Positions 36,646 to 45,387 of a stretch of 64,000 bases of DNA are shown here, one piece after another. Made by a program: the position numbers and the translations under genes. The stretch comes from JACCXG01 sp963717745 (GTDB taxonomy: Bacteria > Acidobacteriota > Vicinamibacteria > Vicinamibacterales > 2-12-FULL-66-21): assembly GCA_963717745.1 (NCBI GenBank), contig CAVQXJ010000013.1, forward strand, positions 992,001 through 1,056,000, in the 5' to 3' direction. The notes under the pieces were generated by a model. It had not been told where the DNA came from and made no database searches. It saw nothing but the letters and a program-made list of their open reading frames with translations. The first letter of the stretch is position 1; each line of letters starts with the position of its first letter.

Positions 36646-38252
36646 TCACTGTCGATCCGTCGCGTACTCCCAGTGGCTCCTCGCACGCGTGAGCACAGCG
36701 TCGAGATCCTCTTCGAGCATGTAGCGATCGCGGATCAAGTCCATCGCCGCGGCGCGTCCTCGCTGCAGGTAGTCGTCCACGCCGCGATAGCCCTCCTCCA
36801 GCGAGAGCCTCGGATCGCCTTTCGACTCGCGGACGGCTCGCGTGCGCGGGAAAGGAATGTACGAGCCGAGAACTGAAAGACGTCGCCAGGATTTCCAGCG
36901 CTCGCATTCCGGAAGTTCCAGCCGGTCGTCGTCGCCAGCGGCACGGCGACTTCGGGATCGCGGATGCCGGCAAGGTCGTTGCCGTCCGCATCGACCTGTG
37001 GCACCAGGTGCGGCAACGGCACGACTTTTCCGCCGATCCGTCTTGCCGGTCCAACGATCCGGCGGGGATCCGCGACATGCGGCAGGGCAGGGAACCTGAC
37101 GTCCTGAATGCGCGCAAGGGTCCCGTCAGCGATCCGAGGATACTGACTCCGCGGAGGCGCCGCGGCGTCGGATGCCCACGCGTGCAGCCCCCGAAGCAGC
37201 GCACGCATCACGGTGATTTGCGGCGTCGGATTGCTCAACTCCTGACCCAGCAGCGCCCGCGCGTCCAGGGACGAGGCGCGCGCACTCGGACCGCTCGGCG
37301 GAGGGAATGCCCCGGTGATGTGCTGGGCACCCGCACGCAGATACATCCGAATGTGGTCCGGCAGGACGAGGTCGCGGGTGCCATCAACGCTCACGTGCGT
37401 CAGCGCCGCTGCCCGCCCACCTCCCCAGTACTCCACCGGCGTGTTCGTGTAGAAGACCTTCGGGAGCTGATCGGGGCGATACCGAGACAGCAGGCCCTCG
37501 CGTGAGCCATCCACATCGGTTTCCTGTGCGTCGGCAAAGGGGAACCGCGTCGGCTCGAACATGTCGCCCTGGCTCGGCCTGGCGAAGCGCTCGTTGAACG
37601 AGCCTCGGGCGGCGCCGGCAATGTGCACCCACACCGCGTCGAAGACGCGGCGATCGCTCTCGTCGGCATTGAACCCGTCATACAGGAATTGACGGAGGAA
37701 GCGACCGGTCTGCGAGATGCCGAAGACATAAGCGGCACGCCCGCGAACCGGAAGGTCGGAACGGTAGCGGAATGCCGCTGCCGCGTCACGAATCGCCGCC
37801 AGTCCCACACCGGCGACGACGGGATGCTCGGTCGATACGTGACACGATACCAGCGCCCTGGCTCGAAGCCGCCATCCAGTTGAAGCACGGGCAGACCCTT
37901 CGAATTCATCACGACCCGCCACCGTTCGCGCGGGATGACTGTGGACTCGTTCCAGAACAGGTCGCGCACGGTCAGCCGGTCCGTCGGGCTCGACATGTCC
38001 GCTGGTGCGTAGATGACCGGCGGCCGCGCCGGCTCATCGACCAACGGCGTCTCGGTTGTTCGCGCGTTGACCGACACATCGACGTCGATCGGGTTGACCG
38101 GCGAATCGTGTGGCCGCATCACCGGTGGAGCACTGACACCGATGTGGGGCGCTGACAAGCCGAGCTCCCATCCGACGAAGACCAGCGTGTAACCCTCCTT
38201 CATCAGGAATCCGTCGCCGAAGTCCGCCTGCGTGGAGGGATCGGCGCTTCTC
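36646..38252 (-). pseudogene. alpha/beta-hydrolase-domain protein (Abhydrolase_10 type), N-terminally truncated and frameshifted
   Basis: From about 38240 the minus strand reads SADPSTQADFGDGFLMKEGYTLVFVGWELGLSAP, ADMSSPTDRLTVRDLFWN and LDGGFEPGRWYRVTYR. It shifts near 37830 to STEHPVVAGVGLAAIRDAAAAFRY, VFGISQTGRFLRQFLYDGFN, GAARGSFNERFARPSQ and LVPQVDADGNDLAGI. It shifts again near 36870 to GSYIPFPRTRAVRESKGDPRLSLEEGYRGVDDYL. Stop at 36646. This is the long, secreted hydrolase family often annotated as alpha/beta hydrolase domain-containing protein. Roughly the first 170 residues are missing: upstream the DNA becomes the antisense of a sigma-factor fragment. Confidence 0.75.
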
Positions 38253-38609
38253 GCGGTGTCCTCAACGATCATGCGGCGAATTCTCGTCGATGCCGCACGC
38301 GCCCGGGCCTCCGTGAAGCGCGGCGGCGGGCTGCAACGAGTCGAGAACACGACGGCGTCGAGCCTGGACGCACTGCCGGCAACCGGCACGGATCGCGCCA
38401 CCGAAATCTGCGCGCTCGACGACGCCTTGGACGCGCTTGCCACACGGGAGCCGCGCCGCGTGAAGGTGATCGAACTGCGGTATTTCGGCGGGCTGAGCGT
38501 CGAGGAAACGGCGGAAGCGCTCGGCGTCTCTCCGCAGACCGTGGTGCGCGATTGGAAGCTGGCGCGGGCGTGGCTGGCGGTGGAGCTGAGCGACTCGAGT
38601 CACCGGTAG
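38232..38609 (+). pseudogene. ECF sigma factor, C-terminal fragment
   Basis: From about 38250 the plus strand reads LAVSSTIMRRILVDAARARASVKRGGGLQRV, then ALDDALDALATREPRRVKVIELRYFGGLSVEETAEALGVSPQTVVRDWKLARAWLAVEL. This is region 4 and its linker from the ECF group common in Acidobacteria and Planctomycetes. Region 2 and the start are missing; a GTG at 38232 opens the frame without a ribosome site. The fragment is cut at the same place as the hydrolase on the other strand. Confidence 0.75.
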
Positions 38610-38611
38610 CT

Positions 38612-39643
38612 TCAGATGGGCGGCGGGTTGCGCTCCGCGAAGCCGCGCTGGTGCCAGTAGGGATAGGCCAGCGGCGTGGCGCTGGCCGCATCCAACCGGG
38701 CGATCTGATCCGGCGTCAAGCTCCAGCCGATCGCGCCGAGGTTCTGCGTCAGCTGCGCCTCGTTGCGCGCGCCGATGATGAGCGTCGCCACGGTCGGCCG
38801 CTGCAGCAGCCAGTTCAGCGCGATCTGCGGCACCGTCTTGCCGGTCTCCTTCGCGACCGCCTCGATGGCGTCGACCACCGTGAACAGGTATTCCTCCGAC
38901 AGCGGCGGCGCGGCGTCGGCGTTGGTCTTGTCGCGCAGGCGCGAGACCTCCGGCGCCGGCTGCCCGCGCCGGATCTTGCCGGTGAGGCGGGCCCAGCCGA
39001 GCGGACTCCACACTACTGCGCCGACGCCCTGGTCGAGACCGAGCGGCATCAGCTCCCATTCGTAGTCGCGGCCGGCGAGCGAGTAATACGCCTGGTGCGC
39101 GACGTAGCGGGTCAGGCCGTGATGGTCGGCGTAGGCCAGCGACTTCATCAGGTGCCAGCCCGAGAAGTTCGAGGCGCCGATGTATCGGATCTTGCCGGCG
39201 CGCACGAGATCGTCGAGCGCACGCAGGGCCTCGCCGACCGGCGTCTGCGCGTCGAAGCCGTGGAGCTGGTAGAGGTCGATGTAATCGGTGCCGAGCCGCT
39301 TCAGGCTGGCCTCGACCGCCTTCATGATGTGGAAGCGCGACGAGCCGACGTCGTTCGGGCCGTCGCCGCTGCGGAAGGTGCCCTTGGTCGAAATCAGCAC
39401 GCGATCGCGGCGCCCCGCGATCGCCCGCCCCAGGATCTCTTCCGACTGTCCCTCCGAGTACACATCGGCGCTGTCGAACATCGTCAGGCCCGCGTCGAGG
39501 CAGACGTCGACCAGGCGGGTCGCCTCCTTGACGTCGCTCGCGCCCCAGGGTTTGAAGAAGTCGGTCTGGCCGCCGAAGGTTCCGGTGCCGAACGTGAGGA
39601 TCGGAACCTTCAGTCCCGAGCTGCCAAGCTGTCGATATTCCAT
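38612..39643 (-). CDS. aldo/keto reductase
   Basis: 343 residues from the ATG at 39643. It begins MEYRQLGSSGLKVPILTFGTGTFGG. Catalytic-site blocks are DSADVYSEGQSEEILGRAI (Asp and Tyr), LISTKGTF (Lys) and IDLYQLHGFD (His). The NADP-binding part has WSPLGWARLTGK and LIIGARNEAQLTQNLGA. Length and order fit the AKR family of potassium-channel-beta/YajO-like oxidoreductases. Natural substrate unknown. It meets the sigma fragment tail to tail with 2 bp between stops. Confidence 0.93.
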   Translation of the reverse strand: MEYRQLGSSGLKVPILTFGTGTFGGQTDFFKPWGASDVKEATRLVDVCLDAGLTMFDSADVYSEGQSEEILGRAIAGRRDRVLISTKGTFRSGDGPNDVGSSRFHIMKAVEASLKRLGTDYIDLYQLHGFDAQTPVGEALRALDDLVRAGKIRYIGASNFSGWHLMKSLAYADHHGLTRYVAHQAYYSLAGRDYEWELMPLGLDQGVGAVVWSPLGWARLTGKIRRGQPAPEVSRLRDKTNADAAPPLSEEYLFTVVDAIEAVAKETGKTVPQIALNWLLQRPTVATLIIGARNEAQLTQNLGAIGWSLTPDQIARLDAASATPLAYPYWHQRGFAERNPPPI

Positions 39644-39679
39644 CCAGCGGATTATGCCTGCTCCGGCGTCCCTCTCTCC

Positions 39680-39729
39680 TTGACGTCCTAGGAGAAGTCG
39701 GGCATCCTCTCCTGGCATGTCTAGGAGAG
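39680..39729 (+). promoter_or_regulatory. promoter and AGGAGA operators of the PadR-ADOP operon
   Basis: TTGACG (39680-39685) and CATCCT (39703-39708) have a 17-bp spacer. The 8-bp palindrome TCCTAGGA (39686-39693) follows the -35, and CTCTCCT (39707-39713) with AGGAGAG (39723-39729) forms an inverted pair over the start region. The TCCTAGGAGA and TCTAGGAGA units lie about 34 bp apart, the same spacing as the operator pairs at 8292 and 36542. Confidence 0.6.
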
Positions 39730-39733
39730 CCGC

Positions 39734-40075
39734 ATGAGCGACACCACCGAGCTGCTGCAGGGCACCCTCGACCTTCTCATCCTCAAGGCGGTCTCGCTCG
39801 GGCCGCTGCACGGCTACGGCGTCCTGCTGCGCATTCAGCAGATCTCGCAGGACCGCCTGCAGATCCAGCAGGGCTCGCTCTACCCCGCGCTGTATCGCCT
39901 CGAGCATCAGGGATTGATCACTTCGGAATGGGGCGAATCAGAGAACAAGCGCAAGGCGAAGTTCTACCGACTCAACGCGGCGGGCCGTCGGCGTCTCAAG
40001 GAAGAGACCGCGTACTGGCGGCGGCTCTCCGAGGCGATCGGGTTCGCGCTCGAGGCGGTGCCGGAGGATTTATGA
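39734..40075 (+). CDS. PadR-family transcriptional regulator
   Basis: 113 residues, ATG at 39734 with AGGAGAG upstream. DTTELLQGTLDLLILKAVSLGPLHGYGVLLRIQQISQDRLQIQQGSLYPALYRLEHQGLI is the classic acidobacterial PadR winged helix, followed by KRKAKFYRLNAAGRRRLKEE. Its stop overlaps the ADOP start (ATGA). It is expected to repress this operon through the sites at 39686-39729. Confidence 0.95.
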   Translation: MSDTTELLQGTLDLLILKAVSLGPLHGYGVLLRIQQISQDRLQIQQGSLYPALYRLEHQGLITSEWGESENKRKAKFYRLNAAGRRRLKEETAYWRRLSEAIGFALEAVPEDL

Positions 40076-42777
40076 GTCTCATCGCGCGCGTGAAGTCGTG
40101 GCTTCGAATCAGCCGCCGCCGGGCTGCCTTCGACCGTGAGATGCAGGACGAGATGCGCACCCATCTCGAGCTCTATCAGTCGGATTTACGGCGGCGGGGT
40201 GTCCCGGAAGAGGAGGCTCGCCGGCGCGCGTTCGCCGAGTTCGGCAGCGTTGGCGCGCGCCAGGAGGAATGCCGCGACGCCGTCGGCCTGCGCCTGGTCG
40301 ACGAGCTGCGCGGCGACGTCAGCTATGCCTTCCGGCTGCTGCGGCGGTCGCCGGCGTTCACGCTGGTGGCGCTCCTGTCGCTCGGGCTCGGGATCGGCGC
40401 CAACACCGCGATTTTCAGCCTGATCGACACCGTGCTGGTCAAGACGCTGCCGGTCGGCGACCCGCAGCGATTGTTCTTCGTCGACAACTCCGGCGGCAAG
40501 TCCGGCGGCAGCAACGGCCCGCCGTATCCCTGCTTCGAGCGGCTCCGCGATCACAACCGGTTCCTCTCCAGTATCGCGGCGTTCGACGAACGGCTGTTCA
40601 AGGTGTCGATCGACGGCGTGCCGGAGCGAATGCGCGGCCAATATGTCTCTGGCACCTACTTCGATCTGCTCGGTGTTCGCGCGACTCACGGACGACTGCT
40701 GACGCCCGCCGACGACTCCGAGCCGGGCCGGGGCGGTCCTCACGGCGCGGTCGCCGTCATCAGCGATGGCTTCTGGACGCGCCGCTTCGGCAGAGATCCC
40801 GCAGTACTCGGCAAGGCCGTTCAAGTCGGCACGCGGTGGGTGACGATCGTCGGAGTCACACCGCCGGGATTCTTCGGGCTCCAAGTAGGGATGCCGCTCG
40901 ACATCACGCTGCCGATGATGCTGGTCGAACAGGGTCTGCAATCGCAGCAGAGCTGGTGGTTGAGCGTGATCGGACGTCTTGCGCCCGGCGCGACGGTCGA
41001 GCAGGCGCGCGCCGATCTCGAGGTGCTGTGGGACAGCTATCTGACCGAGGTCGGGATGCCGCGGGAGAGGCGCGGGTACTTCAGCGGCATCGCGCTCGTC
41101 CCCGCGGCGAGGGGCGGCAATGAGCTTCGCCGCAGCTACGCCGAGCCGCTGATGATCGTCATGGCGATCGTTGGCCTCGTGCTCCTCATTGGCTGCGCGA
41201 ATGTCGCCAATCTCTTGCTCGCTCGCGCCACCGCGAGGCAGAACGAGATGGCGGTGCGGCTCGCGATCGGCGCGAGTCGCGGCCGGCTGATCCGCCAGCT
41301 CCTGACCGAAGGCCTCGTGCTCGTGACGCTGGGGGCCGGGGCCGGGTTGCTGTTCGCGCGGTGGGGCGCGTCGTTCCTGGTGGCGGTGCTCGCCGGGCCC
41401 GCCGAACGAGTGGTGCTGGAACCGCAGTTCGACCTGCGCGTCCTGGCCTTTACCGCCGGCGTGTCGGTCGCCACGGCGCTGCTCTTCAGCCTCGCGCCGG
41501 CACTGCGGGCAACCCGCGTCGATGCCGCCAAACCGGCCGCGGCCGGGGGCGCCGCGACTCACAACCGCCTCGGCCGAGTGCTGGTCGTCGTGCAAGTCAC
41601 CCTCTCGGTCCTCCTGCTCTGCGGCGCCGCGCTGTTTCTGCGGACACTTCACAACCTGAACAAAGTGCCGTCTGGCTTCGATCGCGACGGTGTCTTGACG
41701 ATGCAGGTCGAGGCCACCGTGCCTGGGCGCACCGTGACGCCGAAGACTCCGGACGAGTCTCGCGCGGACCATGCGCGGCTGGGCGCGATCTGGAGCGGCT
41801 TCATGGAACGGGTGCACGGGGTGCCGGGTGTGTCGTCCGCCGCGGTGGCGACCATGAACCCGCTCAGCGGCCGCGACCGTGGAGTGAGGATCGCGTTCCA
41901 CGGTCCCGTGCAGGGACTCGAAAAGGAGCGCGGCATCGGCATCAACCACGTCACCGGCGGCTATTTCGCCACCACGGGCATCCGCCTGCTGGCCGGACGA
42001 TGGTTCACACCCGGCGATCGGTCGGGCTCGCTGCGTGTCGCCATTCTCAACGAGACGGCCGCCCGGGCATTCTTCGGCGGCGAGACGCCGCTGGGCCGAA
42101 AGGTGAATTTCCCGGGACAGCGGGTCCAGGACGACTTCGAGATCGTCGGCGTGGTCGCCGATACGCGCTACAGGGACTTACGAACTCCGGACCAGCGCAT
42201 GGCATACCTCCCGCTGGAACAGGCGATCGATCCAGTCACCAGCGCCATCGTCGCGGTGCGAGGGCCCGGCGATGTCACACGGCTCGCGCCATCGATCCGC
42301 GCCATCGCCACCGAGACCGTGCCAGGCGGGTTCGTGACCGGAATCGGGACGATGGAGCAGCACGTGGAGATGTCGCTGGTACGGGAGAGGCTGCTCGCGC
42401 TCCTCGCCACGTTCTTTGCCGCGCTCGCCCTGATCCTGGCGTGCATCGGCGTCTACGGCGTGATGGCGTACCGCGTCGCCCGGCGTACTCGGGAGATCGG
42501 CATCCGCATCGCGGTCGGCGCCAGACGACAGAGCGTCGTGTGGATGATGGTGCGCGAAACGCTGCTGCTGGTGGCCATCGGGGCGGCGCTTGGCACGCTG
42601 GCCTCACTCGCCGCGAGCCGCTACATTGCCGGCCAGCTGTTCGGCGTGACCCCGCGCGACCCGGTGGCGATCGGTGTCGCGCTGTTGGTGCTGGGGATCG
42701 TCACGATGGTGGCGGGTTACATGCCCGCGCGGCAGGCGAGCCGCATCGACCCGGTCAGGGCGCTGCGGGCGGACTGA
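40072..42777 (+). CDS. ADOP-family duplicated permease
   Basis: 901 residues, ATG at 40072 overlapping PadR. The N-terminal helical domain (RAAFDREMQDEMRTHLELYQSDLRRRGV, EEARRRAFAEFGS) is intact. First permease half: DVSYAFRLLRRSPAFTLVALLSLGLGIGANTAIFS near 80, and GCANVANLLLARATARQNEMAVRLAIGASRGRL near 375. Second half: MAYRVARRTREIGIRIAVGARRQSVVWMMV near 798 and a C-terminal GYMPARQASRIDPVRALRAD. No frame damage. No ATPase gene nearby; function of the family is not established. Confidence 0.95.
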   Translation: MSLIARVKSWLRISRRRAAFDREMQDEMRTHLELYQSDLRRRGVPEEEARRRAFAEFGSVGARQEECRDAVGLRLVDELRGDVSYAFRLLRRSPAFTLVALLSLGLGIGANTAIFSLIDTVLVKTLPVGDPQRLFFVDNSGGKSGGSNGPPYPCFERLRDHNRFLSSIAAFDERLFKVSIDGVPERMRGQYVSGTYFDLLGVRATHGRLLTPADDSEPGRGGPHGAVAVISDGFWTRRFGRDPAVLGKAVQVGTRWVTIVGVTPPGFFGLQVGMPLDITLPMMLVEQGLQSQQSWWLSVIGRLAPGATVEQARADLEVLWDSYLTEVGMPRERRGYFSGIALVPAARGGNELRRSYAEPLMIVMAIVGLVLLIGCANVANLLLARATARQNEMAVRLAIGASRGRLIRQLLTEGLVLVTLGAGAGLLFARWGASFLVAVLAGPAERVVLEPQFDLRVLAFTAGVSVATALLFSLAPALRATRVDAAKPAAAGGAATHNRLGRVLVVVQVTLSVLLLCGAALFLRTLHNLNKVPSGFDRDGVLTMQVEATVPGRTVTPKTPDESRADHARLGAIWSGFMERVHGVPGVSSAAVATMNPLSGRDRGVRIAFHGPVQGLEKERGIGINHVTGGYFATTGIRLLAGRWFTPGDRSGSLRVAILNETAARAFFGGETPLGRKVNFPGQRVQDDFEIVGVVADTRYRDLRTPDQRMAYLPLEQAIDPVTSAIVAVRGPGDVTRLAPSIRAIATETVPGGFVTGIGTMEQHVEMSLVRERLLALLATFFAALALILACIGVYGVMAYRVARRTREIGIRIAVGARRQSVVWMMVRETLLLVAIGAALGTLASLAASRYIAGQLFGVTPRDPVAIGVALLVLGIVTMVAGYMPARQASRIDPVRALRAD

Positions 42778-42823
42778 AGAGGACTGTGCCGAAGCCGTCA
42801 AAAACAGCCGTCGAAAGCTCTGC

Positions 42824-42829
42824 TATACT
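42824..42829 (+). promoter_or_regulatory. -10 element TATACT upstream of the BACON lipoprotein
   Basis: GCTATACT occurs here and again at 47638-47645 before the SMP-30 gene. No convincing -35 hexamer stands 17 bp upstream, so only the -10 is called. Confidence 0.35.
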
Positions 42830-42865
42830 TACGGGTCCCAGGACATCGATTCCCAAAGGTCCCTC

Positions 42866-43582
42866 CTGAATTGCAGCCTCGCTCTTCTGGCTGTTCTGTG
42901 TCTTCTTCCGTTCGTGGCTTGTGCGCAGACTCCCACCAAACCGTCGGACTCCTCACAAGCCGGTTCAAAGACGAATGCTAGAAGCGTGCGTTACATCGAC
43001 GGGCCATGGGATATATCCCTGATCTTGAACGCCCCCGATGGCCAGGCGAACCTGACAGGTACGTTTACGAACGCGGCGGGGTTCAGCGGAACGATTAGTG
43101 GTCTCGTGACGGGGACTCTCGAGGACGGTGCCCTTGTGGGAACCCTCGAGACGATCGCCCCAAACGGCTGCACTGAGCGGGCGAGCTTTCGGGGACTGAT
43201 CAACACGGGCGGATTGTTCTGGACGCCGGAGGAGCGAGTCAATGAGTGTCCCGATAGTCCGCCAATACTTGATGCCATTTCAATAAGACCCTCGTCGCGT
43301 TCGAAATATGAGGCGTGCACCTATGAAGCCGTAGCGGACGAAAGCTCTCTCGTGGCCTCGGGCGGGAAGACGTCCATACATGTAACCACCCGATCCGACT
43401 GCAGCTGGTTCGCGAGACACGCCACCGCAGGTGCCAGTGATCTTCATCTGGAACCCGATGCTGGCCAGGGGAGCGCTGACATCGCGGTCACCCTGCCTCC
43501 AAATGGCTCGAGCGCGCAACGTTTGGTGTCGGTCGTCGTGGCTGGACAGATCATGCGTTTTGCACAGGAGGCCCCCCGGTGA
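42866..43582 (+). CDS. BACON-domain lipoprotein, first part
   Basis: The frame carries a lipoprotein-type leader LALLAVLCLLPFVAC and about 225 further residues, but no ATG, GTG or TTG fits; CTG at 42866 is the only close candidate, so the start is uncertain. After the leader come IDGPWDISLILNAPDGQANLTGTFTNAAGFSGTISGLVTGTLEDGALVGTLET, then a BACON-like beta-sandwich (CTYEAVADESSLVASGGKTSIHVTTRSDCSWFARH, LVSVVVAGQIMRFAQEAP). The stop at 43582 is probably artificial: the next 60 bp in another frame continue with CKYALNGTSRRFPADG, the start of a second BACON domain. Confidence 0.6.
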   Translation: MNCSLALLAVLCLLPFVACAQTPTKPSDSSQAGSKTNARSVRYIDGPWDISLILNAPDGQANLTGTFTNAAGFSGTISGLVTGTLEDGALVGTLETIAPNGCTERASFRGLINTGGLFWTPEERVNECPDSPPILDAISIRPSSRSKYEACTYEAVADESSLVASGGKTSIHVTTRSDCSWFARHATAGASDLHLEPDAGQGSADIAVTLPPNGSSAQRLVSVVVAGQIMRFAQEAPR

Positions 43583-43603
43583 AGGAATGCAAATACGCAT
43601 TGA

Positions 43604-44059
43604 ATGGGACTTCGAGAAGGTTCCCCGCCGATGGTGACACATCCGGCGTGCTCCTGGAGTGCCTCATCGGACGTGCCCTGGATTACGCTCACCACTCAGA
43701 TGCCGGTCAGGGGCGCGGGGGGGTTCGAATATGTCGTGGACGCAAACCGGACTGGAGCGACCCGATTCGGAACGCTGACGGTAATGGACCAACGTGTCTC
43801 GATTGTCCGGACGGCGCGGACCGATATTCCCCTGTTTTACGGAACGGTGAAAAACCGAGTCACGCAGTTGCCGCTGGCCGGCGCGAGCGTAAGCGTCAGG
43901 GGCGCGTTTTCAGGTGACGCCATTACCGATGCGTCTGGAAATTACTCCATTCGGAATGGCCAAACGGGATCCGCCACAATCACCATCAGCGCCGCAGGTT
44001 TCGTGACGCAGACGCTGCAGTTGGAGCTCGGGCGGCGCGAACTCGGGCGTCAGCGCTGA
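43604..44059 (+). CDS. BACON plus carboxypeptidase-regulatory-like domains, second part of the same gene
   Basis: The frame gives CSWSASSDVPWITLTTQMPVRGAGGFEYVVDANRTGATRFGTLTVMDQRVSIVRTA, the second half of a BACON domain. Then DIPLFYGTVKNRVTQLPLAGASVSVRGAFSGDAITDASGNYSIRNGQTGSATITISAAGFV follows, a CarboxypepD_reg/CNA-B-like sandwich. The ATG at 43604 has no ribosome site. Joined to the previous entry by two compensating frameshifts between 43578 and 43640, it would make one surface lipoprotein of about 390 residues. Confidence 0.6.
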   Translation: MGLREGSPPMVTHPACSWSASSDVPWITLTTQMPVRGAGGFEYVVDANRTGATRFGTLTVMDQRVSIVRTARTDIPLFYGTVKNRVTQLPLAGASVSVRGAFSGDAITDASGNYSIRNGQTGSATITISAAGFVTQTLQLELGRRELGRQR

Positions 44060-44368
44060 CCTCATTCCGTCGGCGGCATTTTCGTCCTCCGCCCGGTGAC
44101 CTTTCCGCCGATGGCACCGGCGCGCCTGCAGAGCATTTGTCGAGCTGAGGTCGCCCTGACCGCATCGCGCGCCGGTCGGGGTGGCTTCGCCCCGTTGGCC
44201 GCTCTCGACATTTGACGTGAGCGTGTCCGGAATGCGTTGCCCGGTTGCGGCGTGCGGGTGCTGGCCCGGCCGTGTCCAGACCCAGAAGGACTCTCCCCAG
44301 GAGTTTGGCGATTCTGCCGCCGACAAGTCCTCAAGGCGTGGTTCGTTTCAAAGTGCCCTTCGCTGGCC
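44060..44368. other. 309-bp convergent region without a gene
   Basis: It lies between the 3' ends of the BACON gene and the XRE gene. I see only GC-rich sequence with short hairpins, for example GGTGGCTTCGCCCCG near 44180. Frames on either strand have no recognisable motif. Confidence 0.4.
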
Positions 44369-44632
44369 TCATCGGCTTGCGCTCCGTTTGCTCGCCGCGG
44401 CCGGTCGCTCGCGTTCTGCCTGATCTGGCGCAAACTGGAGAAGGTCGCCCGGCTGGCACGAGAGCGCCTCGCAGATCGCCTCGAGGGTCGAGAAGCGGAT
44501 CGCCCGCGCCTTGCCGGTCTTGAGGATCGAGAGGTTGGCCAGCGTCATTCCGACGCGATCTGCGAGCTCGGTGAGCGTCATCCGGCGATCGTGGAGCAGG
44601 TCGTCGAGCTTGACGGCGATCGCCATGTTCAT
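44369..44632 (-). CDS. XRE-family (YozG-like) regulator
   Basis: 87 residues, ATG at 44632 overlapping the DUF2975 stop (ATGA). AIAVKLDDLLHDRRMTLTELADRVGMTLANLSILKTGKARAIRFSTLEAICEALSCQPGDLLQF is a complete Cro/XRE helix-turn-helix of the YozG type. Its pairing with DUF2975 membrane proteins is widespread. A large inverted repeat lies upstream of the operon and is its likely target. Confidence 0.9.
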   Translation of the reverse strand: MNMAIAVKLDDLLHDRRMTLTELADRVGMTLANLSILKTGKARAIRFSTLEAICEALSCQPGDLLQFAPDQAERERPAAASKRSASR

Positions 44633-45156
44633 ACCGTCCCTTCGAGGTCGTCACGCATGCGCGTGCCTTCCGCGAACACGCGGGCCAGCAGGAAGGTGAG
44701 AAGTACGGCGAGCCAGCCATTGATCGAGAAGCCGGCATCGAGATTGACGGGATGCGCCGGCGTGGAAATGGATTTGGCGATCGCGCCGATGATCAGGCTG
44801 AACAGCTGCAGCGCGAGCAGCACCCAGGCGATCGTCTGCAAACGCTCCCCGTTCGCGGCCACGAACGGGTCGCCGGCGCGCACCGTTTCGATGATCGCGA
44901 GCAGCCGCGTCAAGACGGCGTAATGCAGCGGAATCGAGGCCAGACCGAGCCCGGCGATCGCGCGCAGGCCCATGACCACCCGATCTGCCTCGAGCGAAGG
45001 CGAGAGGTCCAGAGCGCTCATGATCCATTGCCTGTTCGGGATGACGAACAGCAATGCGAGGATCACGGGGACCATCAACCAGTTCACGACGACGAGGATC
45101 CGCAGCATGACGTGCGCGAGCGGCAGCGCGGCGGATGACGAGCCTGGCCTTGACAT
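44629..45156 (-). CDS. DUF2975 membrane protein
   Basis: 175 residues, ATG at 45156. Four membrane segments: LRILVVVNWLMVPVILALLFVI, GLRAIAGLGLASIPLHYAVL, TIAWVLLALQLFSLIIGAIA and NGWLAVLLTFLLARVFAEG. The tail VFAEGTRMRDDLEGTV is the family signature (FxEGxxLqxDLEGTV). Function unknown; encoded with its XRE regulator. Confidence 0.9.
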   Translation of the reverse strand: MSRPGSSSAALPLAHVMLRILVVVNWLMVPVILALLFVIPNRQWIMSALDLSPSLEADRVVMGLRAIAGLGLASIPLHYAVLTRLLAIIETVRAGDPFVAANGERLQTIAWVLLALQLFSLIIGAIAKSISTPAHPVNLDAGFSINGWLAVLLTFLLARVFAEGTRMRDDLEGTV

Positions 45157-45174
45157 GATTCACGACCCTTCTGA

Positions 45175-45233
45175 TATCGACTATAAATAACATACGTATC
45201 GAATATCGGAAAGTTCGGTATTGTTAGTCGATA
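45175..45233. promoter_or_regulatory. 59-bp nested inverted repeat, operator region of the XRE/DUF2975 operon
   Basis: TATCGACTA (45175-45183) and TAGTCGATA (45225-45233) are perfect complements. Inside them TAACATAC and GTATTGTTA are near complements. The block is clearly AT-rich against the GC-rich background and starts 19 bp upstream of the DUF2975 start codon. Confidence 0.55.
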
Positions 45234-45316
45234 AATTGTCAGAGCGCGCTCAACGTTGCCTCGTGCAGGGCGACGGTCGGGACGTCTCTCGCAGTGAGCC
45301 GCAAAAACGTATGATT

Positions 45317-45354
45317 CCAGCCTTCGCTCGCCCTTCGGGCGAGGCTCCGGCTGG
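45317..45354. repeat. GCTCGCCCTTCGGGCGAG hairpin repeat, copy 1
   Basis: A 7-bp stem (CTCGCCC/GGGCGAG, loop TTC) nested in outer arms CCAGCC/GGCTGG. The same unit, with CCAGCCTTCGCTCGCCCTTC in common, recurs 95 bp downstream inside the esterase gene. Confidence 0.65.
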
Positions 45355-45387
45355 CGAGCCAGCGCCAGACCGAACGAGGGAGGACGG

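Noticed and set aside
44062..44433. Minus-strand frame of 123 codons over the convergent region
   Set aside because: No ribosome site, low-complexity translation and overlap with the XRE gene.
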